A model generated the notes under the pieces. The model saw nothing but the letters and a program-made list of their open reading frames with translations, was not told the origin of the DNA and did not search any database. From assembly GCF_008831285.2 (NCBI RefSeq), contig NC_045138.2, positions 14,272,571 to 14,336,570 of the forward strand: a DNA stretch of 64,000 nucleotides, written 5' to 3'. This stretch comes from Nymphaea colorata. Its lineage: Eukaryota > Streptophyta > Magnoliopsida > Nymphaeales > Nymphaeaceae. Below are positions 50,501 to 62,892 of the stretch, in pieces. Position 1 is the first letter of the stretch. Each line of letters starts with the position of its first letter. The position numbers and the translations under genes were made by a program.

Positions 50501-53447
50501 AACTTGAGTCGCATTGACAAATAATCTCACAGAGAAACTTATTCCGCAACAGTAATTTGTGCATCATAGAGACCATAATGCTGACTTTTTTTTATACAAG
50601 GAAGCCATAAGGTGGAGTTTGTGCACCTGTGACGGTCATCCAGATAACTAGTTTTCTGGAGACTTGTATGTTGTCACTGATCTTCAGATTCTTATAATTC
50701 TATCCATGCTGCAGGTAAGTTCCCGTCAAAAGGAGACAAGTAGTACTACTGGAATGCGTGAAAGTGTTGAAACAAGTCCACTGTTGCATCACCGATCAAA
50801 GGTAAAAATTTAACTAGTTATGGATGCTTTCCTGAAATTCTGTGGTATAATATACAAGGGACTTGCATAATATTTTCTAGAATATTGAATTTTTCTGATG
50901 TTAAGGTGGGAAGTAGATTTTCTATTAATTTATCCTGTCATGTATCGTTTTCCAATGCTTATATACTGCTTAGTGAAGAATAAACCCTGCTACATACAAC
51001 ATTACTTGGTGAATGTACAGTCACATGGGTTTAATTCATGCAAATTTATTTTATTTGTATGGATTTAGCAAATCAGAACGAGATGCTGCTTATTGCCATT
51101 TGTTTGGATGAAAACTGAACTGTATTTGTGAAAGTGATTATTTGTTTTGTCTGATGCGAAATACCTGATTTCATAGGATAAATTCTTGTTAGTTTTAGAA
51201 TTTTAAAAGCCTTTTTGCCTAAGTAGTTTGTCATTCACAGGTTGTAGTTCCTAGCTTTTCATAGGATTAAACCATTTCTAGATTCTAGTTAGTTTTAGAA
51301 TTTTAAAAGTTTTTTTGCCTAAGTAGTTTGTCATTCACAGGTTGTAGTTCCTAGCCGCATAGTGCAAATGGAAGAAGCTATAAGAAGCCGTGATTTTGCA
51401 TCTTTTGCAAGTCTAACTTGTGCAGATAGCAATCAGTTTCATGCTGTCTGCTTGGACACATCCCCCCCAATCTTCTACATGAATGACACGTCACATAGGC
51501 ATGTTCCTATACTCTGTCTTCTTCTTCTTCTAAATACTTTGGCTGGGGCATTGAAGTATCCTTTTCTTTTCAATAAATTCTTGTCTTGATAATTTTGGAC
51601 TCATTTTGCACTGAACCAAAAGGTGTTTTGTGATTTTAGGATAATCAGCTGCATTGAAAGATGGAACAAGCTTAAAGGTACCCCACAGGTTTGTATGCCC
51701 CTAATCTGCAGTAATTCTTAGTAATTTCATCTGTGAGAAATAAGAATAAGCTGCCTTTCTCACGATTCTATTCAATCAGTTAAATTGATGAGTCTGAGGT
51801 CAGATTTTAAATCTGGTGCTGATTTTGAGCATCAGGTCACATGTGGCTCCGAAGTATGGCCTTTTTGGTTTAATGGGTCCATGAAAACTGTTCTTAGCAG
51901 ATTTCAGTTTAAAATCATTAGGTCCAATAAGAACAGTCATCACCTTGATCAGGTTTAAGTGTCTATAGGGTGCTCTTTGTTTGATGTTCTGAAAAATTTA
52001 TTCACTGATTCATATGGGTTCACCTAGATGTATGATGTCCAGAAAAAGGGAAAAGAAAAAGGTCCGACCCCTGTTGGACTGGCCTTTTCTTCATTTCAGA
52101 CTAACAGCATTATGGAGAATGAGTTTGGCCTTGGTGAATTTTACCAGTCTTGAGTTGCCACTGTACTTGAAGAATAGACTTCCGAGATTGGATGAAAATG
52201 TGTCAAGCTCAGTAAGTTAGACTCAAGAAGTGAAGTCCAGGGGAAGGTATAGGTGGTCTCCTAACTTGAAGATGGGACTGAGAGTTTCTATGGAAGCATC
52301 GTGTGGTTGTGGCCGGGAAGTTTTTGGGTCTATCACTCTATATTATCATCTTAACATGGAGCAAAGGAAATTTTACTGAGGTGATGGCAATGTGAGCTGT
52401 CTTAGTTAGGCACTGGACATAACCCCTACTAGAGCCCATGTGATGGTCCAAGAGGCTCCAAACAATGTCTCATCAATTGACATGGAATGACTTTTGTTTT
52501 TTAGATGGATTAACATGTTTGTCAGTTTGCATATTGATATATTGTTACTCAAGTTTCCTGTTGTATCTCATATGCTTTTCGGTTTACAATTTTGGAGTAT
52601 TTTTGTCATATACTTATATTATCGAAATCTTAAAGCTGCTTGTCTGCATCGGTTGACAAAGATGGTAAATTGTGGCAGGTAGCATATACTTTTGATGCTG
52701 GTCCAAATGCAGTGATGATTGCTCCAAACAGAAAAACTGCTACCGATCTTCTTTGTAGGATGCTCTATTACTTCCCTCCATCTCCAGATACAGAATTGTC
52801 CAGGTATGCTAGCTCAGCTTCATTTATTGATGCATGTCAAGCAGTGTGTAACTTGGGAAATTTAAGTGTTCAAGCTGGTGTGCTGTTGGGACCATGTCTA
52901 GATGCACCTGACGATTTTAGTTACATAGGTTAGGTTGTGGTAGTCTTCCTATTGCAGCTTAAACGTAATGAGCTAAAGAATGCAACTATACCTGTAAGTG
53001 TGGGGTAGAATTAGGATGTTAGTGGGTGCTCTAAAATGTCCTTATATATTTGGCAACACTAGTTTGGTGTTAATGGATTTGATTGCTCTGTGACAACCCT
53101 TTCCATGCCGATATCATGGGTTATTGGTTCATGTTAGTTGGTGAGGGTTGTGGGTGCCTACTATCCTCGGCACTGGGTACGTTACAAATGCACATGTATT
53201 TTAACTGTTGCCATGCTTTTTCTCCAGTTACATATTGGGCGACAAAACCATTCTGCAAGAAGCAGGTCTGAAATCGATGGGAGATGTGGAAGCTCTTCCA
53301 CCACCGCCTGAGATGGCAGACAAGCTTACTTCTAGAGTCAGTGGGGAGGTTAGCTACTTCATCTGCACGAAGCCTGGCCAAGGACCTGTACTACTAGCTG
53401 ATGAAAACGAATCACTTTTGCATCCTCAAACAGGTCTGCCAAAGTGA
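47568..53447 (+). CDS. MVD: Diphosphomevalonate decarboxylase (mevalonate pathway)
   Basis: Ten exons: 47568-47783, 48679-48877, 49675-49738, 49940-50003, 50089-50169, 50715-50801, 51341-51498, 51640-51688, 52679-52803 and 53228-53447. They sum to 1263 nt and 420 residues, the usual plant length. The enzyme converts mevalonate 5-diphosphate to isopentenyl diphosphate with ATP. Visible hallmarks: [11 protein letters not shown] (residues 20-30), GHMP-type [11 protein letters not shown] (123-133), GSGSACRS with the conserved Arg168, TFDAGPNAV with the catalytic Asp, and the plant C-terminus [19 protein letters not shown] at 42-50 fits the internal PTS2-like motif reported for plant MVD, so peroxisomal location is possible. 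Nine introns; the one after 51498 appears to have a GC donor, and the acceptor before 51341 has an upstream duplicate. Confidence 0.96.
51169..51355 (+). repeat. Tandem duplication carrying an MVD splice acceptor
   Basis: A segment of about 75 bp at 51182-51255 recurs at 51282-51355, period 100 bp, with only a few differences. The shared TTCATAGGA near 51170 and 51258 suggests that the original unit was slightly longer. Each copy ends with TTCACAG and the first 15 bases of exon 7 (GTTGTAGTTCCTAGC). Confidence 0.9.
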
Positions 53448-54479
53448 TGCCAGCCTCATCAAGTACCGTGTTAACTGCTGCTGTGTGCCGTCTTCAATTA
53501 GTAGCTAAGTCCAAAGCCTATTAAGTTTCGACTGTCTGTAATTGTATTTCAGGACAGATTTTTGTTGTCATATACTTTGTATCTCCCTGCTAATCTTACA
53601 TGGATGGCTTGCTGGTTGCAACTGTGAACACTTTTTTTGCGGCCTTCCTTTCTGCAACTGAAGTTTTGTGGTAGTTCTGAATTACAGAAAGCTTGGTCTG
53701 GGAAATACTAACAACTTCCAGTTTGTCTTCGTATAAGTCTTGATGAATAGTTGGTTGGACATCAACTGGCTTGATTAAGTGCATGAGAAGCCACCTGGTG
53801 ACCTGGGCCTGAGCCATGGCCTGGTGATGATCTGACCAAACTCATACTGGGCCTTGGCCATCCCTCGACTGGTATGAACTGTTAGTAGAGATAGAACTTG
53901 CCATGGTTTGCGAGCTGGAGGCAGCTGAATTTGGCAGCTACCAACTGGGTCATTAACAATAAAAGGAGCTAACGAGGAAGACGAGGCATGAGAGAGATGG
54001 AGGTAGTCCCCTACCAGCAACCACCCTTGACGATTATGGATATCCATTAGCCCGTTTAATAATCTTACATTTTACATAACGCATCTGTCATCGTGCAGGG
54101 CCATTCCTTAGGCAATCCATGCCAAAATCTCTTCCAGGAGGCCGTTTTCTGATATTGATGGTGAAAGGCCTCAAAGATGTCATTCCTCTGATAAAGCGAA
54201 GTAATTGATCTTGCACAATATGATCTCAAAACGTAAAAAGTACGAGAATATGTGCACAAGACTGGAACTTGCGTTAAGCTTCTGAACTATGCCGACGAAG
54301 CTAAAAGTGCAGCAAATGAAACTGAGGGAATTTATCCACAACGTGAATTAGCACATATTTTGTAACCGAAAGCAGTAAAAATAATAGAGTGCCTACTGAA
54401 AGGAGAAACCTCCCAAGAGAAGGATATCGTGTGACACTGTGCTGGGGGGACTGGGGAGACAACAGTGATGAGAACATCC
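53448..54479. other. Convergent intergenic spacer
   Basis: A 1.03 kb stretch between the stop of MVD (+) and the stop of the alpha/beta hydrolase (-). It must hold both 3' UTRs. No gene, repeat or RNA structure stands out. Confidence 0.6.
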
Positions 54480-57027
54480 TTAAACAACGGACAAGTTTGT
54501 CGGTTTCTTTCCCAGCAAAAGTGCCCTCATAATTGCATCAACAAAATTGTTGTCACACACGAACATGTGTCCTGCACCTCTGATCTCATGGTACTGTATC
54601 CATGGCAGTTTCTTTGCGATGTAGTTCTGTAGCAGCACTGGCACAAACCCGTCCTCATCACCTTGCCAAAGGTGAACAGCACCCTCATTGTTAGGAAATG
54701 GGTTCTTAAGGTCCATGGGATCGAACTCCCAACTTCCGAATCCAATAATTACATCGCGATTGAGGCATTCATATTCACCTTGCTGCCTTACTTCATTCTG
54801 AATAGTGAAACAACCAAACAAGAGGAAAGCAAAACAAAGGGACTTATCAGGAAGAGGAATGCATTCTAGAGAAAAAGCAGCAGATCCAAGTGATCAGTTC
54901 TTCTTGTGTTACTATCATGATCATTAACTCTTCTTCAAACTCAAAAAGTTCAATAATAGGCTAATAACGTGAAAATTCTTCTCTAGGCATGAAGAATGTG
55001 AACATGTTTTTGATTTACATTTCTTCAATTTATTGTACATGCCCGCATGGGCAAGATTCAAAGATCACGTGTGAAAACCAAAGTTTTACAGAAGTTGAAG
55101 AGCGTTAAATTTCCTCATTTCTTTAGGACACTCTCACATGGGTACGATTCAAATACCAAATTGATATCATGTGAAGAATGTTTGGAACTTGGAAGGTTTC
55201 TGTTCCCTATGAGTTATCTCGATTCTCAACCATTTATAATTACATCAGTTCCAAAAACAAACTGAAACATATAAAAGGCCGAGAAGGGTTTGATAGAGCA
55301 CAGACATTTGTTACTTTTGTAGACAAAATTGAGCGTTGAGTTCACTGCAAACACAACTAAAATATGCTAAACTTACTTCATGAGGCAAATTTTGATACTT
55401 GTCTGAAAGTGACCTATCATGGGCATTGTAGAGTTTTGGATCGTCTGCTTCAACACTCGACGCAGGAAACAATTTCTGAGTCATCCACCAGTATGTTAAC
55501 CAAGGCAGATAGTGAGCAACTCGAAGCATCCACTGATCTTGTACAAATTGCTGGGAATATGCCTCTTTAGATAGTTTGGCGGGAAAACCAGACCACCAAT
55601 AGTTAACGACAGGAGCCAAAAATGTTGCCCCTGCCAACCTGCATTTTCAATATCGAACATTACCATCCATACCCACTGAATAAAAAGGGCAACTCAGGCA
55701 GGAGATCAGAGAATTGAAATTTTACAGTACCAAGATAGTAGTATCCAGGCACCTTAGACGCATGTTATATTACACTAGAAATGGTAATGCGATTAACTGG
55801 AAGCTTCTTTGGTAGATAGACGAATTCGTAAAGCAGTCAAGAATTTCAGTGTTATTTTGAATTCCAAGTACTGCATTTTCTTTGTCATTTTGAATCAGCT
55901 GATATTGCCGTCAAGATATTTTTACCACCATTTTTTGTTCCTTGTACATTTCAAAACTCTGTATATTGGTTTTTTCCTATTTTGTAAGAACAACAGTAAA
56001 ACACATGACTTGTACCGGTAAAATACCAACCATTTCAACTATCAAATACTTTTCATGTCTTCCATTTCCCTACTCCTTCCGTGGAAAAGCTACATTTTGG
56101 AAAAAAGGAGATATTGAGAAAAACTTGCCAAGAAATAGCATTAACTAGCTAAAAAGAGAAATCCGTTCTTCGTTGCCATCAGGGAAATGAAATAGCTCTA
56201 CCTATTAACAGCATGAAGAAGTTCAAATCAACCACGACAAATTGAAGATGAGAATGTTACCAGGAGGAGCAGATCGAATATCAAAATTTTCAAAAGAGGG
56301 GTTCTTCTAACTTATGTCTTCATTACCTGTGGGGTATGTACTTGAGGCAACTCCAAACATGCTGGCCTCCCATGGAAAAGCCAATAACATAGAACTTAGG
56401 ACCAAGCTGCAAACTATCTGCAAGATCTTCAACGTCGAGTGCTTTGCTTTTAACAGATTGTCTGGGATGTGGATCACTCTGTCCATACCCTGGTCTGTCA
56501 ATGGCCACAAAATAGGCATCCAACTCTTCCAACAGATCCTGATCACCCAAAATAAGTTAGTCAAGTGTTCCTGCTGAAGACACCACACAGGAAAAGATGA
56601 GCTTTTCTGGTGGTTGAAGTAGAGTTTTTCTGGTTTTAGATGGGGAAACGCCAGTCAGTATTCAGCAAGTCTAAAATACTTGGGAGTTTTCCTTCATCAT
56701 TAGCGAAGAAGAAAAAAGGAAGAAGAAAGAAAACCTAGATGAACACAAGCAGCAGAACAGAGAAAAGAATTCTACCATTGTTACAGGCAAAGCATCGAGG
56801 CGACATTGATCAAAACCATGAACATAGATGATCTTATGTTTTGCTCTCTCTTTAGGCACCCCCAGCTCTTTGTACGCTAGATATCTTCCATCTCTGAGCT
56901 TTATTCTAGTTGCTGTGACAGGAGGACCGTTCCGAGAGCCGCATATCTTAGGAGGAGGTGGCTTGATTGCCTGGTAAACCCATGCTACAACACCCACCAA
57001 CCCAACTATGGCGATTTGGGCAAGCAT
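54480..57027 (-). CDS. Membrane-anchored alpha/beta hydrolase
   Basis: Four minus-strand exons, 57027-56776, 56538-56327, 55638-55377 and 54797-54480, join in frame to 347 residues. An N-terminal hydrophobic helix (residues about 2-22, LAQIAIVGLVGVVAWVYQAI) is followed by a Pro-rich linker (KPPPPKICGS). The fold is marked by YVHGFD (oxyanion region), IDRPGYGQSDP, the nucleophile elbow GFSMGG with Ser139, acid candidates Asp289/Asp291 in WQGDEDGFVP, and His319 in GAGHMFV. This matches a plant family of uncharacterised hydrolases that share PPPPK.CGS..GPPVTA.RI.LRDGR.LAY near the N-terminus. The substrate is unknown. The junction before DLLEEL gives a protein a few residues shorter than relatives I remember, so that acceptor (56539-56540) is the least certain. 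Upstream 5' UTR splicing is possible but not modelled. Confidence 0.9.
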
Positions 57028-57904
57028 AACTGCAAGAGATTTGGATTCAACATCAAATATTTTGCTTTCAAGTAATAGTCAATTCATTTTCGGAGGGTCA
57101 AAAGTTTATAGCATTAAGAGCCAGAACACCAGAAGTGAAAAAACACCAAGAACAAAACTAATAGGGAAAATGTCAACAGAGAGTAAGAGTACTGAGCGAA
57201 CAGGAGAGAAATTAAAGCGTCTTCTTGAACTCAAGTGCTCCCAAGATTTCTCAGTTTGGCTCTTTTTCTTTTGGTACCAGAGGTTGGAGCTGAATCAATG
57301 GTTCCTTTTGAAAATTTTTAAACCAGCAATTTTGTTATAAGATTAAAGCCGTGAAGAAAACTACAACAGTAGATAAACGTCATTATCTCTACCGATCACT
57401 TCTCCACCTTTTCTGTCACGCAATCTTCGTTTGCTCCTTTGTGAAGGTATCTATTGAAAGACTCAATGTATCGACAGCATAAAAAAGTCTCGTTGAATCA
57501 CAATAAACACAAAAAGGAAACAGAGAGGGAATTTGACCTATGATAGCGTTGCCATCTTCTTTAAGCTTCATTAGCTTATTTCTTCGTTATCATTCACCAA
57601 CACTTGCAGTAAGGCATTTTTAAGGAAAAAAAATACAGAAGGTAATAGCCTTTCTTTTTGAGTTGCAAACTTCCAGGACCTTGCATTCCTTATTTTCAAA
57701 AAGTGAGAAAGAATAGGAATACCAGGAAAACCAGGAATCAGCACCACAACGAAAGAAGCAAAGAGATTATCATCCTCCATTATGAAATCATTCTCTTTGA
57801 TAAGATGACAAATAACAAATGAGGTGAAAAGAACTTCAACCAGGGTTCACCCAGTATTTAAGGTGGGATCTAGAACGGCTAGAAATTTTTGAGAAGAAGG
57901 CGGG

Positions 57905-58004
57905 AAAAGATTAAAGCCTTCCATTGACACACAAAAGCAGCAAATTGAAAAAGAATGAGAAAAAGACTAAAGCCTTTCACTGACACAAAAAAGCAGCAAA
58001 TGAA
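57905..58004. repeat. 56-bp tandem duplication
   Basis: AAAAGATTAAAGCCTT... at 57905 recurs as AAAAGACTAAAGCCTT... at 57961, with about five differences across 45 bp. It lies in the distal upstream region of the alpha/beta hydrolase. Confidence 0.8.
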
Positions 58005-61000
58005 GAGAAAGAATGCCAACAGAAAATGGAGACTCGACCTGACGATGGAAGAGATTCAACTGTTCTGGTGCGCCTTGCTTTGCTTGCCCTGCTGTTTTCT
58101 AGCCGAACTCGTTACTTTATATTGTCTGGTAACTTGGCCCAAAGAAGCAGACCATTTCAGAAAAGGGCGAAGATGATAAATTAGTATTTCTTCGTTTTTC
58201 CTTCGTCAAGAGGATGAATATGACAAATTAGCATTATTTGTTGACTAATACACTTTTTCGTTCCTTCCGATTAAAACGCCGAACGAATCATCGGCTATCA
58301 AATTATCCATCTAACCATGAAAAGCATTCAACAGTCATTGTTTGAAACTGTCTTCTTCCATGTGGTAGAATTTATTGCACATTAGTTTATGTATTTGACT
58401 ACCAATTGTTGTTCGTTTGCTTGCCAGTTTCCAGAATGGACCATTAAGAGAAAATGTTTGTAGTACAATAGTGGAATACATTGATTTTTACTAGTTCGAC
58501 CACTTTTTGTTCCGAAGTTAAAACACTTCTTTTCTTAAAAGGAAAAATCTTCAAAAAGAGAGAGCTGAAAGTGCCTATGAAATAAGAAAAGATTCGGTGA
58601 AAACATAAGCGTTACAAAAACATAAGAAATGCTGCATCTAACATATGATTGCGTTTTTTGAGGTTAGGTTTTATTCAAGTACTGAAAGAGAAGAACGACA
58701 TTTTCATGAGCATTTGGTGAGGAATAGCTTGGTTTAGGACACTATCTTTAGACCATATCAAATACAGTCTTCCTGTTTCTGATTATCTTGATACGAGTTT
58801 CACTTTTGCTTGTCAACTAAGGGCTTACCTTTATTTGATTCTAGTTCTAAGGCATATATCCATGATTATTATGATAAAAATAAGAAACCCATTTAATATA
58901 TATGTATGCTTTTCTTCATAAAATTGGTTTGTTTTGTCAAAAGTAGTTCTAAATAATAGTTTCTTGTAGAACTTAACGAAGTTGGTAAGACATAAATAAA
59001 ATCCATTTGAGAGGTAAACCCTAGGTGATCAACGTTATGAACTCCCCGCTCCCACCCACCACCAACACCAGATTCCACAACCAAGTCTTTCATAAGATTC
59101 GACAAGATCCAGCATGAGGGCCACACAGCATCAAATGCAAATCCGACTCTCTGGGACTTGAAAGAAAATTATGAGTTCATATGATTTGAAATTTGGAAAC
59201 GAAAATCTGGATATCTTAAGATCTGAGATGCTTTCGTCTTCATAATCTGAACTAATTTGAGAATTCCTTCTTTCATCTGCAATATAAGAAACAGCCAACC
59301 ACCGATAGTTGACGGAGAGCATCAAGAGACAAGTGAGAGAAAGTGGTAGATTGGGCAATTGCAAGCCACATGAAACGAATAATTGAAAGCATGTGGTCTC
59401 ATATCTCCTTTTATAATAACCAGAAAACTGGGAACGAGTAGCCCTTCGTCTGGTTCGTTTATGGCTCAATTATTAAAAAGGAGCAAGTGGATGTTCTTTT
59501 TATTTTTAAAGTTTGTGTAGTGTCCGTTTGGATTTCGTCGGATTTTTGATTTTTTTTTTTTTATATAAAATGTTTCAGGTTAAAAGCTTAAATTAATACA
59601 CCAATTCGGGCTGACTCATAGTGGGTTGTTCTATTTTTCATGAAACAATGACTGCCCATATATTGATTACGTTTGTGAGATATGAGACGACAACCAAAAA
59701 AAGGAAAAATAAAAAATACAGATGCTTCTTGTAAAGAATCACTCTTTTGTTTTTAGCTGAGAAAGACAATTTATTTTTAATAATTTTATTTTTGTTATTT
59801 TATATTAAAAACTTAATGCTCAAGATACTTCACAAAAGTTTATCTTTTATATATTTTTTTAAAGGTGAGTCCTAAGAAAGCAACTGGTCCCCCTTTATAT
59901 GTTCGCTAGTTCATAAAGCATGTTTCTGAAAAAAAGAGATTTTTCTTATAAGAGGCCCAGTATGCTACCAACCTTACTTCTTCCTTTTCATATTATTTTT
60001 TTGCCAACAAATGGTTTCTATATTCCCACTCCAAAATTATAAACTTATAACTTATTAATCATTATTTTATTTAAATATTAACTGACCCAAACCCACACTG
60101 CTCCAATCGGCCCCATATTCACCGATATTTGAAAAAGCCCCTGCAGCAACACAGTGAGGGGCCGATCATGTCGGGCCGGACCGCTATTGACAGTGTTGCT
60201 TATAAATATTTTAATATTTAAGAATTTAAGATAACTTCACTGCTCTCGGGTGGGACCGGAAGTCCTTCGGCCGCGCCAAATTTTGAATTTCAAAAATTTA
60301 TTAGATGTTAAAAATAAAACGTTATGGCTCTTAAAATTTCCCTTACAACCTGTTGGGATGAAGAGAAATGTGTGAGTTTCAAATTTCTTTTAAACGGTAG
60401 GGTAAAATACTCTTCTTGCTCACCAAGCTCTCGCATCTCTCAATTGGCACAAGGGTCTCACAATCTTTTATGCCCATTCATCATATGTAGTAGAGAAGAC
60501 ACCATAGGATTGGTGTAGGCAACTGCCCACCTTAGCCTGCACAATTCTTTATAAAATTTCTATTTATTATGTATTGGACTCGCGCCTAACCATATGGGGT
60601 GCCCACACCAAACGCATATATGCACCAGTGTCGCTCTGCTAAAATTTTCTGACTCTGTCACTAATTGGATGAGGGTAGATATTACCTTCTTCGTACTTAT
60701 TTGTAGTCAATCAAGATAGGAGATTTCCAAATGAAATTTGAAATTAAAAGAAAAAAATAGGTCTTTTTTGGCAGGTCCGGTTGTTTTTGAGAAGATTAGG
60801 TGGGAAAGCGAAGTTTGAATGGCCAAAAACACAAGGAAAGCCCTATGCACGCATCTTCCATATCTCTCTCTCTCTCTCTCTCTCTAGAAAGAATACGTTA
60901 CTATGTTTCAAACAATAAATGACATTTTTATTGAAAGGGACTAGAGTTGAATAATTGTAAAGAAATATTAGTGTTAAAATCTTAGCCATCGGTCACTTTC

Positions 61001-62724
61001 AGAAACCAAGATGACTTGACTGTCATATCATATATTTTAATTCCAACTATATAGCAGTCAATTTCTCCATAAAACATGTTATTTCGTGGAAGAAACAAAT
61101 ATGATCATGCTAAAAGAAATGAAATGAGCATGTGCAACAAGACTACTTACTTATTCTTAGTTGGAGAGAAATGAAACTAGCAAAAATGATAAGAAATACA
61201 AGGGAGTTGAAAGCTGCCGGCCAGTGTCCATTGCCGGACGGATAAAATTAAATTTTACGATATTAAAAGGTGTCGTAAATGGTTTCTAGTCATGGGACAC
61301 ATTATTGTGACAGTTTTTAGCATCACAAAATTAATAAAAAAAAAACTCATATGAGAATAAATGTTGGCTGGCTGATTTCGAATTTTTATCAAATACAAAG
61401 TAAGATATTGACAAGCTCATCCCCACGGCTTTGGTTGAACAAAATAAACCCACGACTTGTGTAGACTCTGACAGAGAGCAAAGTTGTTAAGAGGATGCAT
61501 TATGGTGTAAATTAATTTTAATGCCAAATTTGTAAAACATGTTGTATTAATAAAAATAATGGAAAAATATGGAAATAAATAATTAAAAGGACAAGTATAC
61601 ACACACACAACAGTATAGATAAAAGCCATTCTTAACAAGCATCTAATAATTAAATAGCACAAACAGATCATATTTGACAAAATATGTCACACCCAAAACA
61701 CAAATCATGGTTTCCTTTGCTAAGATTGCCCTGTCGGCCAATTCAAAAGAGATTTTCCATCCAACAATTGAATAAATAAATAAATAAAATGTGGGGGTGG
61801 GGGTGTGAGGGAGATGGGTAGATGCCAAATCCTTGTTGGAAAAAGTCTCTCTCTCTCTATATATATATATATACATATAATCAGCATTGAGCAGTTTAAC
61901 ATTATATATGTATTTGCATATAAAAATTTCAAATTTGGTAAAGCTAGCCAAACTTTAAATTTGGTGTAGTTTCAAAATTTTGGTAGGGACCAAAATCTAT
62001 TTTTTCAAAAATTTTATATAATATAAATGTTTTTTTTTAAATTTACATGTTAATTTAAAAAAAATTAAGGGGAGCCGGCCCTTGGTTCAACCAACAATTG
62101 AATAAATAAATAAATAAATAAAATTCTCAGACGGCCTTAAAATTTGATGAAGTCGATATCGAAGTGGGAATGGAACCTATGGCAATGAGTTGGTTTAAGA
62201 ATCTCAAGAGCAAGAGTTTGTTTGAGACTCTTAGAGGGAAGGAACAATATTTATATTCCTCGAAGCAAACTTCGATGTTATTAAAATTGTGTATTTCAAG
62301 AACATGTATCTTAAGAAAAAAAAAAGATACAATGTTCGCATAAAGTATTGGCGTGGCTCTTTTATCTCTATTTCGGGCACATTTACAGAAAATAGAAAAT
62401 CACGAATCTTGGCAGAAGACAAAGGGGGAAAAAAATTTGAGAGCTAGGCAAATCATGTATTAGAAATTTGGTAGTTGTTGATATGCAAAGACTTTTTTTT
62501 TTTTTTTTTAATTATTAGTGGAGTTACACCTTTCAACTGTTGCTTGACTTACTTTAGTCACAAGTGGTACCTCTCAACCAAACATATCTGGTTTCACTAG
62601 TATATATATATATATATATATATATTTGAATTTTTAAGGTTTTGACTTGTTTTGAGTGCTTGGGTGATATATATATATATGTATGGGGTTTGAGTGAACT
62701 TAAGTTAAATCATTCAACTTGAGT

Positions 62725-62892
62725 GTCGCACTGACCATCATCTACATTTCAGAAAAACTGCTAAAACATGACAACGATTATGAGATTCATATCTCAAACC
62801 CCTTAAAAGTCGCACTGACCATCATTTACATTTCAGAAAAACTGCTAAAACATGACAACGATTATGAGATTCATCTCTCAAACCCCTTAAAT
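62725..62892. repeat. 84-bp tandem duplication
   Basis: The unit starting GTCGCACTGACCATCAT spans 62725-62808 and 62809-62892 with about two substitutions. The period is a multiple of three, so an open frame runs through both copies, but nothing else suggests that it is translated. Confidence 0.9.

Noticed and set aside
51241-51262. Upstream copy of the exon 7 start as the true exon
   Set aside because: It reads GTT GTA GTT CCT AGC TTT TCA TAG, stopping at once, whereas the downstream copy continues into conserved MVD sequence.
47568-57027. MVD and its neighbours as a terpenoid biosynthetic cluster
   Set aside because: No terpene synthase, P450 or acyltransferase is present. The adjacent hydrolase and TBL genes are general families and lie on the opposite strand.
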